A DNA stretch of 64,000 nucleotides from contig NZ_RSAA01000004.1 of the NCBI RefSeq assembly GCF_003931915.1, positions 62,001 to 126,000 on the forward strand. Direction: 5' to 3'. Shown piece by piece: positions 25,678 through 34,434 of this stretch. The DNA comes from Saccharopolyspora rhizosphaerae. Its GTDB lineage: Bacteria; Actinomycetota; Actinomycetes; Mycobacteriales; Pseudonocardiaceae. The notes below the pieces were generated by a model, which did no database searches, was not told where the DNA came from, and saw nothing but the letters and a program-made list of their open reading frames with translations. The first letter of the stretch is position 1. Each line of letters begins with the position of its first letter. A program made the translations under genes and the position numbers.

Positions 25678-25797
25678 GCGTTCGAACTTCGCGCGGATGT
25701 CGAGGCTCGAAGTTCCCCGTCGAGGTTCGCGCGAAGTTCGAAGGGCCCCAACGGGGCTGCCGCGAGTCCTCGAGCGGCTGCGTGGCGAGTGCGCCGT
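25678..25797 (-). repeat. Composite intergenic repeat, copy B (best inverted repeat)
   Basis: TTCGAACTTCGCGCG at 25681-25695 and its perfect inverse CGCGCGAAGTTCGAA at 25728-25742 bound a 32-base loop that itself holds TCGAAGTTCC. The head, on the minus strand, reads GCACTCGCCACGCAGCCGCT. It lies in the 247-base gap between convergent genes. Confidence 0.85.
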
Positions 25798-25878
25798 GCG
25801 ACATGCCCTCTGGAGCGGCGCGCGGTGTCCACGGAACCGCTCGAGTCGCGCCACTGGCACCGCTGGGCGGGACGGAGC

Positions 25879-26508
25879 CTAGGAGTGCTCCTGCTCGGTG
25901 ACGCCGGAGTCGTCGCGGCGCTGTTCGGGGACGGGGCGCGGACCTCTGGTGAGGTACGGGGTGCCGAGCCGGGACAGGAACAGCATCGGCGCGTACAGCG
26001 GCACGACCGCGGCCAGCGCAGCGGCGGTGACGCCCGCTCGCAGGACGTCGTGGGGGAACAGGGTCGGTCGTTCCAGGAGCCGCTGGGAGATCTGCGCGCT
26101 GATCCACAGCAGGAGGATGAACCCGACCATGCCGGCCACCGCGACGAGCATCGCCGGGCGGTAGCCGAGCCGTTCGGCGCCCAGCATCACCGCGACCCAG
26201 CCGAGCAGCGCGGGCAGCTGCCCGCGTTCGGTGGTCGCCGCCCACAGCAGTCCGCCGAAGATCGCCAGCCCGCCGCCGCTGCGCTGCCAGGTCTCGGTCA
26301 CCCGCTCCGCCCAGCCGCTCCCGGTCAGACCGACGCGAGCGGCGAGCTCACCCAGCACGCCCAGCGCGCTCGGCCCGTGCTCAGGTGCCAGGAACTGGCC
26401 GACGATCCACGCCAGCGCCCACAGCGAGACGCAGCACGCCACGACCTGCTGCCACCGCGGACGGTCCAACGCCACGAACACCAACCGCCGCAAACCCCGC
26501 ACGACCAC
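25879..26508 (-). CDS. Multi-pass membrane protein, unknown function
   Basis: A 209-residue protein with about five hydrophobic helices: VACCVSLWALAWIVGQFL, SGGGLAIFGGLLWAA, ALLGWVAVMLGAERLG, AMLVAVAGMVGFILLLWISA and VTAAALAAVVPLYAPMLFL. The N-terminus is basic (VVRGLRRLVFV) and the C-terminal tail is charged and likely cytosolic (RPVPEQRRDDSGVTEQEHS). No family is recognised and no motif suggests a substrate. The start codon choice is uncertain, with GTG codons at 26508 and just inside. It lies 128 bases downstream of the sigma-factor partner gene and could be transcribed with it. Confidence 0.65.
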   Translation of the reverse strand: MVVRGLRRLVFVALDRPRWQQVVACCVSLWALAWIVGQFLAPEHGPSALGVLGELAARVGLTGSGWAERVTETWQRSGGGLAIFGGLLWAATTERGQLPALLGWVAVMLGAERLGYRPAMLVAVAGMVGFILLLWISAQISQRLLERPTLFPHDVLRAGVTAAALAAVVPLYAPMLFLSRLGTPYLTRGPRPVPEQRRDDSGVTEQEHS

Positions 26509-26636
26509 CCCAACCCTCGACCGCCTCGAGGATGGGACACCCCCAGCACCCCGACCACCACATCAGCCGCTTCTCCCCCACACGGGTGAGCACCACCGTC
26601 GTTCTCGCAGGAGCCTGCGGACGGCGTTGTGTCTGG

Positions 26637-27641
26637 TCAGAAGGTCGCGGGGAGGGTGGTGCAGGGTTCGGGGGTAGCGCAGGGCAGCGGGATGGGGAGC
26701 ACGTCCGGGCCGTCGACGAGCCACTGCGCGGCGCCGGGGGCGGAGACGAGGGTCCGGCCCTGGGCGTCCACCGACAGACCCACCTCGCCGGGTGGCACGG
26801 GCGGCATCGCGAAAGGCGCTCCCGCCGCGAGCTTCCGCCCGGAGTCGGCCGCGTAGGTGGCGACCCGGGCACGCCCGGGAGCGTCGCAATCGGCGGGCTC
26901 CAAGGCCGCGATGTCCTGGCCGGACCCGGTGACCGCCAGCGGCGCGCACCGACCTGTCCCGACCGCGCGAGCGCCGTCCACCGTGGCCGGATCCGGACCG
27001 GTCAGCAGCAGCTCGGAGCGACCACCGCGCTCGGCGAGCAGGGCCAGCCGGCCGCCGTCCGTCAGCGCCAGGTCGAGCACCCGCATGCCGGGCGTCGGCA
27101 GGACGCGGCGGGTCCCGCCGGACCACACCACCAGACCGTCGTCCTCGGCGTAGGCGACCCGGCCCCCGCGTGCCGCGAGCGCCCGGGGGCCGCGCACTGC
27201 GGCGAGGGGGCGCTGCCCCTCGGCCGCCACCTCGACCACCCGTCCACCCTCCGGAGTGGACACCGCGGCGAAGACCCGGCCGCGGTCGCCGGCCAGCTCG
27301 GTGACCTCGCCTCCGGTGATCCGGGCGACCTCCCCCTGCTCCCGCCCGGTCGCCACGTCGAACGAGGCGATCACCCCGTCCTCCACCGCGGCGACGTAGT
27401 TGCCCGGACGCACGCTCACCGGCTGCGGGTCCGGCGTCTGCACGCCCACCGCCACGCCGGCGAAGACGGCTACGACGACCGCTGCGGCGACGACCAGGAA
27501 CGTCGGCCTCCGGTACGGCGCGCGGCGGCGCCGAGCCGCGGCCAGCAACGTCGGCAAGGCGTCCGGCGCGGGCTCGACGTCGGCGACCGCCCGGTGCAAC
27601 CGGGCCCGCACCAGCTCGACGTTCCGATCGAGTTCGTTCAC
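26637..27641 (-). CDS. Membrane protein coupled to ECF sigma factor, putative anti-sigma/sensor
   Basis: A 334-residue protein with a short cytosolic N-terminus (VNELDRNVELVRARLHRAV..PDALPTLLAAARRRRAPYRR), one transmembrane helix (residues about 52-74, TFLVVAAAVVVAVFAGVAVG) and a large outside domain rich in short beta strands (GNYVAAVEDGVIASFDVATG, VFAAVSTPEGGRVVEVAA, GGRVAYAEDDGLVVWSGG), which looks like a beta-propeller. The GTG start overlaps the sigma-factor stop (GTGA). Overlap, topology and gene order are those of an anti-sigma factor, but no zinc-binding anti-sigma (HxxxCxxC) motif is present. The outer propeller may sense an envelope signal. Confidence 0.8.
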   Translation of the reverse strand: MNELDRNVELVRARLHRAVADVEPAPDALPTLLAAARRRRAPYRRPTFLVVAAAVVVAVFAGVAVGVQTPDPQPVSVRPGNYVAAVEDGVIASFDVATGREQGEVARITGGEVTELAGDRGRVFAAVSTPEGGRVVEVAAEGQRPLAAVRGPRALAARGGRVAYAEDDGLVVWSGGTRRVLPTPGMRVLDLALTDGGRLALLAERGGRSELLLTGPDPATVDGARAVGTGRCAPLAVTGSGQDIAALEPADCDAPGRARVATYAADSGRKLAAGAPFAMPPVPPGEVGLSVDAQGRTLVSAPGAAQWLVDGPDVLPIPLPCATPEPCTTLPATF

Positions 27642-28168
27642 ACCCGCTCCCCCAGCAGTTCTGACAACCTCGCCACCCCGCGCGAGCAGTAGGACTTCAC
27701 CGAGCCCTGGCTGCACCCCATCACCTCGGCGGTGCGGACCTCGCTCAGGTCGGCGTAGTAGCGCAGCACGATCGCCTCCCGTTGCCTGCGCGGCAGCCGG
27801 GCGAGCGCCTGGGCCAACACAGCGCGGTCGAGCCCGCGCCCGGTGTCGTCGGGCAGGCGGTCGGCCACGGCCAGCTTCGGCAGGTGCTTGCGCGCGACCA
27901 GGCGTCTGCGCAGCGTCGACCGCGCCCGGTTGAGCACCGCCTGCCGCAGGAACGCCAGCGCCTTGCCCGGGTCGCGCAGCCTGCTCCGCGAGTCGAAGAC
28001 CCGCAGGTACGCGTCCTGCACGATGTCCTCGGCGGAGGCGCGGTCGTCCACCAGCAGCACCGCGATGCGCAGAAGTTGCGCGTAGTGCTCCCGGTAGAGG
28101 TCGGTCAGCTTGTTCGTCAGCTCGTCCACTGCCGCCGACCCGTCACCCGGCCGGATGGTCACAGGCAT
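27638..28168 (-). CDS. ECF RNA polymerase sigma factor (SigE-type, actinobacterial)
   Basis: A 176-residue sigma-70 family factor. Region 2 is TDLYREHYAQLLRIAVLLVD through SAEDIVQDAYLRVF, and region 4 is LPRRQREAIVLRYYADLSEV through TAEVMGCSQGSVKSYCSRGV, a group typical of the large actinobacterial SigE-like family. The ATG at 28168 is a reasonable start; a GTG at 28180 is possible and neither has a Shine-Dalgarno. It is translationally coupled to the membrane partner downstream. The 230 bases between this gene and the divergent oxidoreductase hold its promoter region; an autoregulated promoter is usual but I cannot point to it with confidence. Confidence 0.9.
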   Translation of the reverse strand: MPVTIRPGDGSAAVDELTNKLTDLYREHYAQLLRIAVLLVDDRASAEDIVQDAYLRVFDSRSRLRDPGKALAFLRQAVLNRARSTLRRRLVARKHLPKLAVADRLPDDTGRGLDRAVLAQALARLPRRQREAIVLRYYADLSEVRTAEVMGCSQGSVKSYCSRGVARLSELLGERV

Positions 28169-28398
28169 TGCGATCGACACCGTCACATCTGTGCACGACG
28201 CCCGGACCCCCTCCTGGGTTGTGGCCGGTGTGCGGTCGTGACCGAACCCGGCTGTGATCAACAGCGGCGACTCTACCGACGGGGCACCCCGTTGATCAGT
28301 TCGTGCGTCGAGTTCACGCCACCGGCCCGGCGGCGAAATCTTGCCGTCACCGGCTCGCACCGGTAGGGCTGAGGGGAGCCGCGCGCGAGGAGGACTTC

Positions 28399-29223
28399 AT
28401 GAAGTTCGGCATCTCCACGTTCGTCACCGACGAAGGCATCACCCCGGTCGACCTCGGCAAGGCACTGGAGGAACGCGGTTTCGACGCGCTGTTCCTCGCC
28501 GAGCACACCCACATCCCCGCCAGCCGGGAGACGCCCTACCCGGGCGGCGGTGAGCTGCCGCGGATCTACTACCGCACGCTCGACCCGTTCGTGGCGCTGT
28601 CGGCGATCGCCTCGGTCACCGAGGAGCTGCTGCTGGCCACCGGCATCGCCCTGGTCGTCGAACGCGACCCGATCACCACCGCCAAGGAGGTCGCCAGCCT
28701 CGACCTGATCTCGGGCGGCCGAGCCGTCTTCGGCGTCGGCGCGGGCTGGAACCGCGAGGAGATGCGCAACCACGGCACCGACCCGCGCACCCGGGGCAGG
28801 TTGATGGACGAGCGGATCCGCGCGATGCGCACGATCTGGACCGAGGAGGCCGCGGAGTTCCACGGCGAGTTCGTCGACTTCGATCCGATCTACGCCTGGC
28901 CCAAGCCGGTGCAGAAGCCGCACCCGCCGATCTACATCGGCGGCGAGAGCGACCGCTCGATCGCCCGCGTCAGCGAGTTCGGTGACGGCTGGCTGCCGCG
29001 CGGCGGCACCGAGAACCTCGGGGACCTCATCTCCCACGTCCGTGACACGGCCGGACGGAGGGTGCCGGTCACGCTCTTCGGCGCCGAGGACGACGCCGCC
29101 AAGCTCACCCGCTACGCCGAGGACGGGGTGGACCGCGCGCTGCTGATGCTGGAGACCATGCCGCGCGACGAGACGCTGCGGAAGTTGGACGAGTTGGCCG
29201 AGCTCACCCGCGGGATCGGGTGA
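28399..29223 (+). CDS. LLM-class F420-dependent oxidoreductase
   Basis: A 274-residue luciferase-like (beta/alpha)8 protein. It starts MKFGISTFVTDEGITPVDLG and has the family's FLAEHTHIPASRETPYPGGG, KEVASLDLISGGRAVFGVGA, GWNREEMRNHGTDPRTRGR and IYIGGESDRSIARVSEFGDG segments. The GGRxxxGVGxGW motif marks F420/FMN binding, and the F420 group is by far the commonest in actinobacteria. The substrate is unknown. The ATG at 28399 follows a GAGGAGG site. It stands alone, 116 bases before cstA on the same strand. Confidence 0.9.
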   Translation: MKFGISTFVTDEGITPVDLGKALEERGFDALFLAEHTHIPASRETPYPGGGELPRIYYRTLDPFVALSAIASVTEELLLATGIALVVERDPITTAKEVASLDLISGGRAVFGVGAGWNREEMRNHGTDPRTRGRLMDERIRAMRTIWTEEAAEFHGEFVDFDPIYAWPKPVQKPHPPIYIGGESDRSIARVSEFGDGWLPRGGTENLGDLISHVRDTAGRRVPVTLFGAEDDAAKLTRYAEDGVDRALLMLETMPRDETLRKLDELAELTRGIG

Positions 29224-29339
29224 GGACTTCACATCCTGATTACGCTGGCGCAACGGGCTGGACATTCCCGACGCGCGCGCCGATGCTCTAGAACTGCTGT
29301 GCACACGCGTCTCGCACAGCAGGATTGGAGTCCGAGACG

Positions 29340-31523
29340 GTGGCTACGACAACGGCCCCGAGCGGTGGATCGGCTCGGAAGCGCAGGATGAGTCTCAAGG
29401 AGATCATCACATGGGTGCTGGTCGCGCTCGTCGGCGCGGTCAGCTGGGGTGTGATCGCGCTGGTGCGCGGTGAGGAGATCTCGGCCGCCTGGCTGGTCTT
29501 CGCGGCGCTGGCTTCCTACGCCATCGCGTACCGCTTCTACGCCCGGTTCATCACCCACCGGGTGCTCAAGACCGACGACGACCGGGCGACTCCGGCGGAA
29601 CGGCTCAACAACGGTGCCGACTTCCACCCGACCGACCGGCGGGTGCTGTTCGGCCACCACTTCGCCGCGATCGCCGGCGCCGGCCCGCTGGTGGGTCCGG
29701 TGCTCGCCGCGCAGATGGGATACCTGCCCGGCACGGTCTGGATCATCATCGGCGTCATCTTCGCCGGTGCCGTGCAGGACATGGTGGTGCTGTTCTTCTC
29801 CACCCGCCGCAACGGCCGCAGCCTCGGCCAGATGGCCCGCGAGGAGATCGGGCCGGTGGGCGGCATCGCGGCGCTTGTCGCCGTGCTCGCCATCATGGTC
29901 ATCTTGCTCGCGGTGCTGGCCCTGGTCGTGGTGGGCGCGCTCAAGGGTTCGCCGTGGGGCGCTTTCTCCATCGGCATGACGATCCCGATCGCCCTGTTCA
30001 TGGGCTTCTACCTGCGGTACCTGCGGCCGGGCAAGATCGTCGAGGTCTCGGCGATCGGCATCGTGCTGCTGCTGGCCAGCATCGCGGGCGGCAGCTGGGT
30101 GGCCGAGTCCGGCATGGCCGAGTTCTTCACCCTCAGCGGCAACGAGGTCACCTTCGCGCTGATCATCTACGGTTTCGTCGCCTCGGTGCTGCCGGTGTGG
30201 ATGCTGCTGGCGCCGCGCGACTACCTGAGCACCTTCATGAAGGTCGGCGTGATCGTGCTGCTGGCAGCCTCGATCCTGATCGCGATGCCGGTGATGAAGA
30301 CCGGCGCGGTCACCGACTTCGCGCTCAACGGCAAGGGCCCGGTGTTCTCCGGTGCGCTGTTCCCCTTCGTGTTCATCACGATCGCCTGCGGTGCCCTGTC
30401 CGGGTTCCACGCGCTGATCTCCTCGGGCACCACGCCGAAGATGATCGAGAAGGAGTCGCAGGTCCGGGTCATCGGCTACGGCGGCATGCTGACCGAGTCG
30501 TTCGTGGCGATCATGGCGCTGGCCGCGGCCTGCATCATCGACCCGGGCATCTACTTCGCGATGAACATGCCCGACAGCGCGCTGGGCGACACCGTGCAGT
30601 CGGCGTCGCAGGCGGTGGCCGGCATCGGCTTCCAGGTCACGCCCGAGCAGCTCTCGGCGGCCGCGGCGGCGGTCGAGGAGGAGACGCTGGTGGGCCGCAG
30701 CGGCGGCGCGCCGACCCTGGCGCTGGGCCTGTCCGAGGTGTTCTCGCAGGTCATGGGCGGGGACGCGATGAGGGCCTTCTGGTACCACTTCGCGGTGATG
30801 TTCGAGGCGCTGTTCATCCTGACCACTGTGGACGCCGGTACCCGGGTGGGCCGGTTCATGCTGCAGGACACGGTCGGCAACGTCTGGAAGCGCTTCGGCG
30901 ACGTCAGCTGGAAGCCGGGCAACTGGCTGGCCAGCGCGGTCATCGTGGGCGCGTGGGGCTACTTCCTGTGGGCCGGCGTGAACGACCCGCTGGGCGGCAT
31001 CAACCAGCTGTTCCCGCTGTTCGGCATCGCCAACCAGCTGCTGGCGGCGGTGGCGCTCGCGGTGGCCACAACCATGCTGATCAAGGCAGGTCGGGCCAAG
31101 TACGCGTGGGTGACGCTGATCCCGTTGGCCTGGGACGCGGCGGTGACGCTGACCGCGAGCTGGCAGAAGATCTTCTCCGACAACCCCAAGATCGGGTTCT
31201 TCGCCCAGCGGGCGTCGTACCAGGCCGCGCTGGACGCCGGTGAGACCAGCAAGGGCACGGCCAGCACCGTGGAGGAGATGCAGAAGGTCGTGGTGAACTC
31301 CACTGTGGACGGCGTGCTCAGCGTGCTGTTCGCGGTGCTGATCATCATCGTGCTGGTGGACGCCATCCGCGTCTGGATCAAGGCGCTGCGCACCACCGAA
31401 CCGCTGCCCAGCACCGAGGCCGAGTACGTGAAGTCGGAGCTGTGGGCGCCTTCGGGCCTCATCCCGACGGCCGAGGAGCGGCAGAAGCAGAAGGAGCTCG
31501 CCACGTCCGGGAGCAGCAGTTGA
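29340..31523 (+). CDS. cstA: Carbon starvation protein A, peptide/pyruvate transporter
   Basis: A 727-residue polytopic membrane protein with about 16-18 helices. Family marks are YRFYARFITHRVLKTDDDR, the LFGHHFAAIAGAGPLVGPVL segment, GTVWIIIGVIFAGAVQDMVV, SGFHALISSGTTPKMIEKES and TVDAGTRVGRFMLQ. CstA imports peptides in E. coli under carbon starvation, while related BtsT/CstA proteins import pyruvate. The GTG at 29340 has a GGAG site nine bases upstream. A YbdD-type small protein is coupled immediately downstream, the partner known to be needed by CstA-type pyruvate transport in some species. No CRP site could be recognised. Confidence 0.95.
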   Translation: MATTTAPSGGSARKRRMSLKEIITWVLVALVGAVSWGVIALVRGEEISAAWLVFAALASYAIAYRFYARFITHRVLKTDDDRATPAERLNNGADFHPTDRRVLFGHHFAAIAGAGPLVGPVLAAQMGYLPGTVWIIIGVIFAGAVQDMVVLFFSTRRNGRSLGQMAREEIGPVGGIAALVAVLAIMVILLAVLALVVVGALKGSPWGAFSIGMTIPIALFMGFYLRYLRPGKIVEVSAIGIVLLLASIAGGSWVAESGMAEFFTLSGNEVTFALIIYGFVASVLPVWMLLAPRDYLSTFMKVGVIVLLAASILIAMPVMKTGAVTDFALNGKGPVFSGALFPFVFITIACGALSGFHALISSGTTPKMIEKESQVRVIGYGGMLTESFVAIMALAAACIIDPGIYFAMNMPDSALGDTVQSASQAVAGIGFQVTPEQLSAAAAAVEEETLVGRSGGAPTLALGLSEVFSQVMGGDAMRAFWYHFAVMFEALFILTTVDAGTRVGRFMLQDTVGNVWKRFGDVSWKPGNWLASAVIVGAWGYFLWAGVNDPLGGINQLFPLFGIANQLLAAVALAVATTMLIKAGRAKYAWVTLIPLAWDAAVTLTASWQKIFSDNPKIGFFAQRASYQAALDAGETSKGTASTVEEMQKVVVNSTVDGVLSVLFAVLIIIVLVDAIRVWIKALRTTEPLPSTEAEYVKSELWAPSGLIPTAEERQKQKELATSGSSS

Positions 31524-31726
31524 CCTCGACGACCCTGTCCAGGCTGCGCGGATCCGTCCGCGCAGCCTGGCAGATCGTGCGCGGGGTGGCGGGCGAGACG
31601 GCGTACGAGACCTACCTCGAACACCACCGCACCCACCACCCCGGCGAGGAACCGATGTCGGAACGGGAGTTCTGGAAGGCCCACATCGACCGCCAGGACA
31701 CCAACCCCGGCTCCCGCTGCTGCTGA
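31520..31726 (+). CDS. YbdD/YjiX family small protein, CstA partner
   Basis: A 68-residue protein starting at a TTG that overlaps the cstA stop (TTGA). It has the conserved WQIVRGVAGETAYETYLEHH and EPMSEREFWKAHIDRQDTNP, then a C-terminal GSRCC. The overlap means its synthesis is coupled to CstA. In enterobacteria YbdD is required for CstA-dependent pyruvate uptake, so the pair is a functional unit by homology. A long hairpin lies 18 bases after the stop. Confidence 0.93.
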   Translation: MTSTTLSRLRGSVRAAWQIVRGVAGETAYETYLEHHRTHHPGEEPMSEREFWKAHIDRQDTNPGSRCC

Positions 31727-31742
31727 GCGGCGAACGCTGCCG

Positions 31743-32372
31743 TCAGAGGTCGGAAGTTCCCGAGGGGACTTCCGACCTCTTCTGCGTTCCGGCGAGCACC
31801 ACGTCGACGAGCTCGTCGACGCGGTCAGGGCTCTGGGCGTCCAGCAGGTGCGCGGGCGTGGTGTGCACGTGGTTGGTGACCGCCCCGGCGACCAGGTCCG
31901 CCACCAGCGCGACGGAGGTGCCCTCGGGGAGCTCGCCCCGGGCGAGGCCACGGCGGATGATCGCGCGGGTCGCGCGGATGTGCTCCGGGTACGGGTCCTC
32001 GGCGAAGGCCTCGGCGAGCTGCGGCGAGAAGGTGGCGTCCACGCCCAACCGGAAGATCAGCGCGCCCTCGTCGGTGCGCAGGTAGTCCCGCCAGCCCCGG
32101 GCGAACTCCACCAGGTCCCCGCGCAGCGATCCGGTGTCGATCTCGGCGATGAACCGCGCGCGCTCGCGCACCGCGGCGACCAGCAGCGCGGCCTTGTCCG
32201 GCCAGCGCAAGTACAGCGACCCCTTGCCGATCCCGGAGCGTCGCGCGACCTCGTCCAGCGAGAACCCGCTCCACCCGCGCTCGGCGTAGACGGCGCGGGC
32301 AGCGCTCAGCGCGCGCTGCTCGACCCCGGGGTCACGGGGCCGCCCGGATCGCTGCGCTTTCGCCACGGGCAC
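31743..32372 (-). CDS. TetR family transcriptional regulator
   Basis: A 209-residue TetR protein. Residues about 18-64 are the DNA-binding domain, RALSAARAVYAERGWSGFSL then VARRSGIGKGSLYLRWPDKA. The C-terminal ligand domain is helical with LVALVADLVAGAVTNHVH-type sequence. The GTG at 32372 is chosen because the family starts about here; a CAGGAT precedes it. It is divergent from pobA across 114 bases, so it is a candidate repressor of the hydroxybenzoate gene, although pobA is classically controlled by IclR or AraC-type proteins. Its last codons are built into a long hairpin. Confidence 0.88.
   Translation of the reverse strand: MPVAKAQRSGRPRDPGVEQRALSAARAVYAERGWSGFSLDEVARRSGIGKGSLYLRWPDKAALLVAAVRERARFIAEIDTGSLRGDLVEFARGWRDYLRTDEGALIFRLGVDATFSPQLAEAFAEDPYPEHIRATRAIIRRGLARGELPEGTSVALVADLVAGAVTNHVHTTPAHLLDAQSPDRVDELVDVVLAGTQKRSEVPSGTSDL
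31745..31780. terminator. Long bidirectional hairpin overlapping the tetR 3' end
   Basis: AGAGGTCGGAAGT (31745-31757) pairs perfectly with ACTTCCGACCTCT (31768-31780), and the TCCC/GGGG inside can extend the stem to 17 pairs with one wobble. It starts inside the tetR stop codon, so it lies within the tetR coding end and 18 bases after the ybdD stop. Confidence 0.8.
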
Positions 32373-32486
32373 ATCCTGACATCCGAGCGTCCGTTTTCCA
32401 CTCAGCGGTAGCCAAGCCATCGTGCCGAGCGGGACCGGATCAGAGAGTGAAGCGAGTCCGTGGTCCCGAAGAAGTGAGGCCGTGCT

Positions 32487-33659
32487 GTGCGTACCCAGGT
32501 CGCGATCGTCGGCGGTGGTCCCGCCGGGCTGCTGCTGTCCCACCTGCTCCACCTGCAGGGGATCGACTCGGTGGTGCTGGAGCGGCGCAGCCAGGAGCAC
32601 GTCCAGCAGCGGGTGCGCGCGGGCGTGCTGGAGCAGGGCACGGTCGACCTGCTGCGCGAGGTCGGTGTCGGCGAGCGGATGCTGCGCGAGGGCGACCGGC
32701 ACGAGGGCGTGCACGTGCAGTTCGACGAAGAGCGGCTGCACATCCCGTTCACCGAGCTCACCGGCCGGGCGATCACCGTCTACGGCCAGCAGGAGGTCGT
32801 CAAGGACCTCAACGAGCGCCGCCGGGCCGACGGCGGGCAAGTGCTGTTCGAGGTCGACGACGTCGCGGTCCACGACGTCACCTCCGACAACCCGAGCGTG
32901 ACCTTCACCCACGACGGCGTGGCGCAGGTGCTGCACGCGGACTTCGTCGCCGGCTGCGACGGGTTCCACGGGGTCTGCCGGGACACCATCCCGCCGGACG
33001 TGCGCCGGGTCTACGAGCGCGTCTACCCGTTCGGCTGGCTCGGGATCCTGGCCGAGGTCGCACCGTCCACCGACGAGCTGATCTACGCCAACAACGAGCG
33101 CGGTTTCGCGCTGCACAGCATGCGTTCAGCCACCATCAGCCGCTTCTACCTGCAGTGCGCGCCCGACGAGCCGCTCGACAACTGGCCCGACCAGCGCATC
33201 TGGGACGAGCTGGGCACGCGGCTGGCGGCTCCGGGGTGGAAGCTGCAGGAGGGGCCGATCATCGAGCGGTCGGTGACGGCGATGCGCAGCTTCGTGGCCG
33301 AGCCGCTGCGCCACGGCCGGCTCTTCCTGGCCGGCGACTCGGCGCACATCGTGCCGCCGACCGGCGCGAAGGGTCTCAACCTCGCGGTGGCCGACGTGGA
33401 CCGGCTGGCGGAAGCGCTCGCCGACCACTACCGGACGGGCAGCGACGCCGGGCTGGACGAGTACTCGGCGAAGTGCCTGGAGCGGGTCTGGCGGGTGCAG
33501 CACTTCTCGTGGTGGATGACGTCGATGACGCACCGCTTCGAGGGCCCCGACCACGACTTCGACCGCCGGCTGCAGCGCTCCCAGTTCGACTACCTGCGCT
33601 CCTCCACGGCCGCGGCGACCACGCTGGCGGAGAACTACGTCGGCATGCCGCTGCGCTGA
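32487..33659 (+). CDS. pobA: 4-hydroxybenzoate 3-monooxygenase
   Basis: A 390-residue flavoprotein hydroxylase converting 4-hydroxybenzoate to protocatechuate with NAD(P)H and oxygen. Visible motifs are the N-terminal dinucleotide-binding VAIVGGGPAGLLLSHLLHLQ, RVRAGVLEQGTVDLLREVGV, the DG motif FVAGCDGFHGVCRDTIPP and the FAD-ribityl GDSAHIVPPTGAKGLNLAVAD. The length matches the family (about 390). GTG start at 32487 with GAGG eight bases upstream. No pca genes are nearby, so protocatechuate would be handled elsewhere. It is divergent from the TetR gene and followed by a methyltransferase gene 47 bases on. Confidence 0.95.
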   Translation: MRTQVAIVGGGPAGLLLSHLLHLQGIDSVVLERRSQEHVQQRVRAGVLEQGTVDLLREVGVGERMLREGDRHEGVHVQFDEERLHIPFTELTGRAITVYGQQEVVKDLNERRRADGGQVLFEVDDVAVHDVTSDNPSVTFTHDGVAQVLHADFVAGCDGFHGVCRDTIPPDVRRVYERVYPFGWLGILAEVAPSTDELIYANNERGFALHSMRSATISRFYLQCAPDEPLDNWPDQRIWDELGTRLAAPGWKLQEGPIIERSVTAMRSFVAEPLRHGRLFLAGDSAHIVPPTGAKGLNLAVADVDRLAEALADHYRTGSDAGLDEYSAKCLERVWRVQHFSWWMTSMTHRFEGPDHDFDRRLQRSQFDYLRSSTAAATTLAENYVGMPLR

Positions 33660-33705
33660 TCCGGCCCGGGAAAAGCAGTTTCGCCCCCGCGCGGCCGCCG
33701 GAAGA

Positions 33706-34410
33706 ATGCGGCGGGTGGACTTCCAGACCTTTGACGCGCGGGGGTACCGGACGGTCGACGTCCGGACCGGGTACGGCGAGTGGGTGGCGCACTACGAGGA
33801 CACCGTCGAGGACGTGATGGACCTGGCGCTGCTGGAGCGCCTGGTCGAACCCTCCTGGCAGTCGGTGCGCCGGGCCGCCGACCTCGGGTGCGGCACCGGC
33901 CGCACCGGCCAGTGGTTGCGCGACCGCGGTGTCACCCGCGTCGACGGGGTGGACGTCACCCAGGAGATGCTGGAGCTCGCCCGTCGGCGGGGTGCTCACG
34001 AGCGGCTGGTGGAGGCCGACGCCGCCGCGACGGGCCTCCCCGGCGGCAGCTACGACCTGGTGATCTGCTCGCTGATCGACGAGCACCTCGACGACCTGCG
34101 GCCGCTGTACGCCGAAGCGCACCGGTTGGCCGCCCCAGGCGCGGCCTTCGTGCTGGTCACCTTCCACCCGCACTTCATCATGACCTCCGGCATGCCCACC
34201 CACTACACCAACGCGGCCGGGGAGCCCGTCGCGATCGCCACCCACGTGCACCTGATCAGCGACCACGTCGCCGCAGGTCTCGGTGCCGGGTGGCGGCTGG
34301 CGGACCTCCAGGAGAACGTCATCGACGACACCTGGCTGGCGGTCAAGCCCAAGTGGGAGCGCTTCCGCAACCACCCCTTCTCCGCCGCTTACACCTGGCG
34401 CAAGGACTGA
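33706..34410 (+). CDS. Class I SAM-dependent methyltransferase
   Basis: A 234-residue cytosolic methyltransferase. Motif I is RAADLGCGTGRTGQWLRDRG (about residues 60-80), with an acidic VDGVDVTQEMLELARRRGAH motif II and LPGGSYDLVICSLIDEHLDD motif IV. The C-terminal half has HPHFIMTSGMPTHY and YTNAAGEPVAIATHVHL, resembling ubiE-like and ribosomal small-molecule methyltransferases. The substrate is unknown. ATG at 33706 is preceded by GGAAGA; a GTG nine bases on is possible. It follows pobA by 47 bases and may be in the same transcript, but a metabolic link is only a guess. Confidence 0.85.
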   Translation: MRRVDFQTFDARGYRTVDVRTGYGEWVAHYEDTVEDVMDLALLERLVEPSWQSVRRAADLGCGTGRTGQWLRDRGVTRVDGVDVTQEMLELARRRGAHERLVEADAAATGLPGGSYDLVICSLIDEHLDDLRPLYAEAHRLAAPGAAFVLVTFHPHFIMTSGMPTHYTNAAGEPVAIATHVHLISDHVAAGLGAGWRLADLQENVIDDTWLAVKPKWERFRNHPFSAAYTWRKD

Positions 34411-34434
34411 GGGCGCGGCCCGGCGGCGTCCCGG

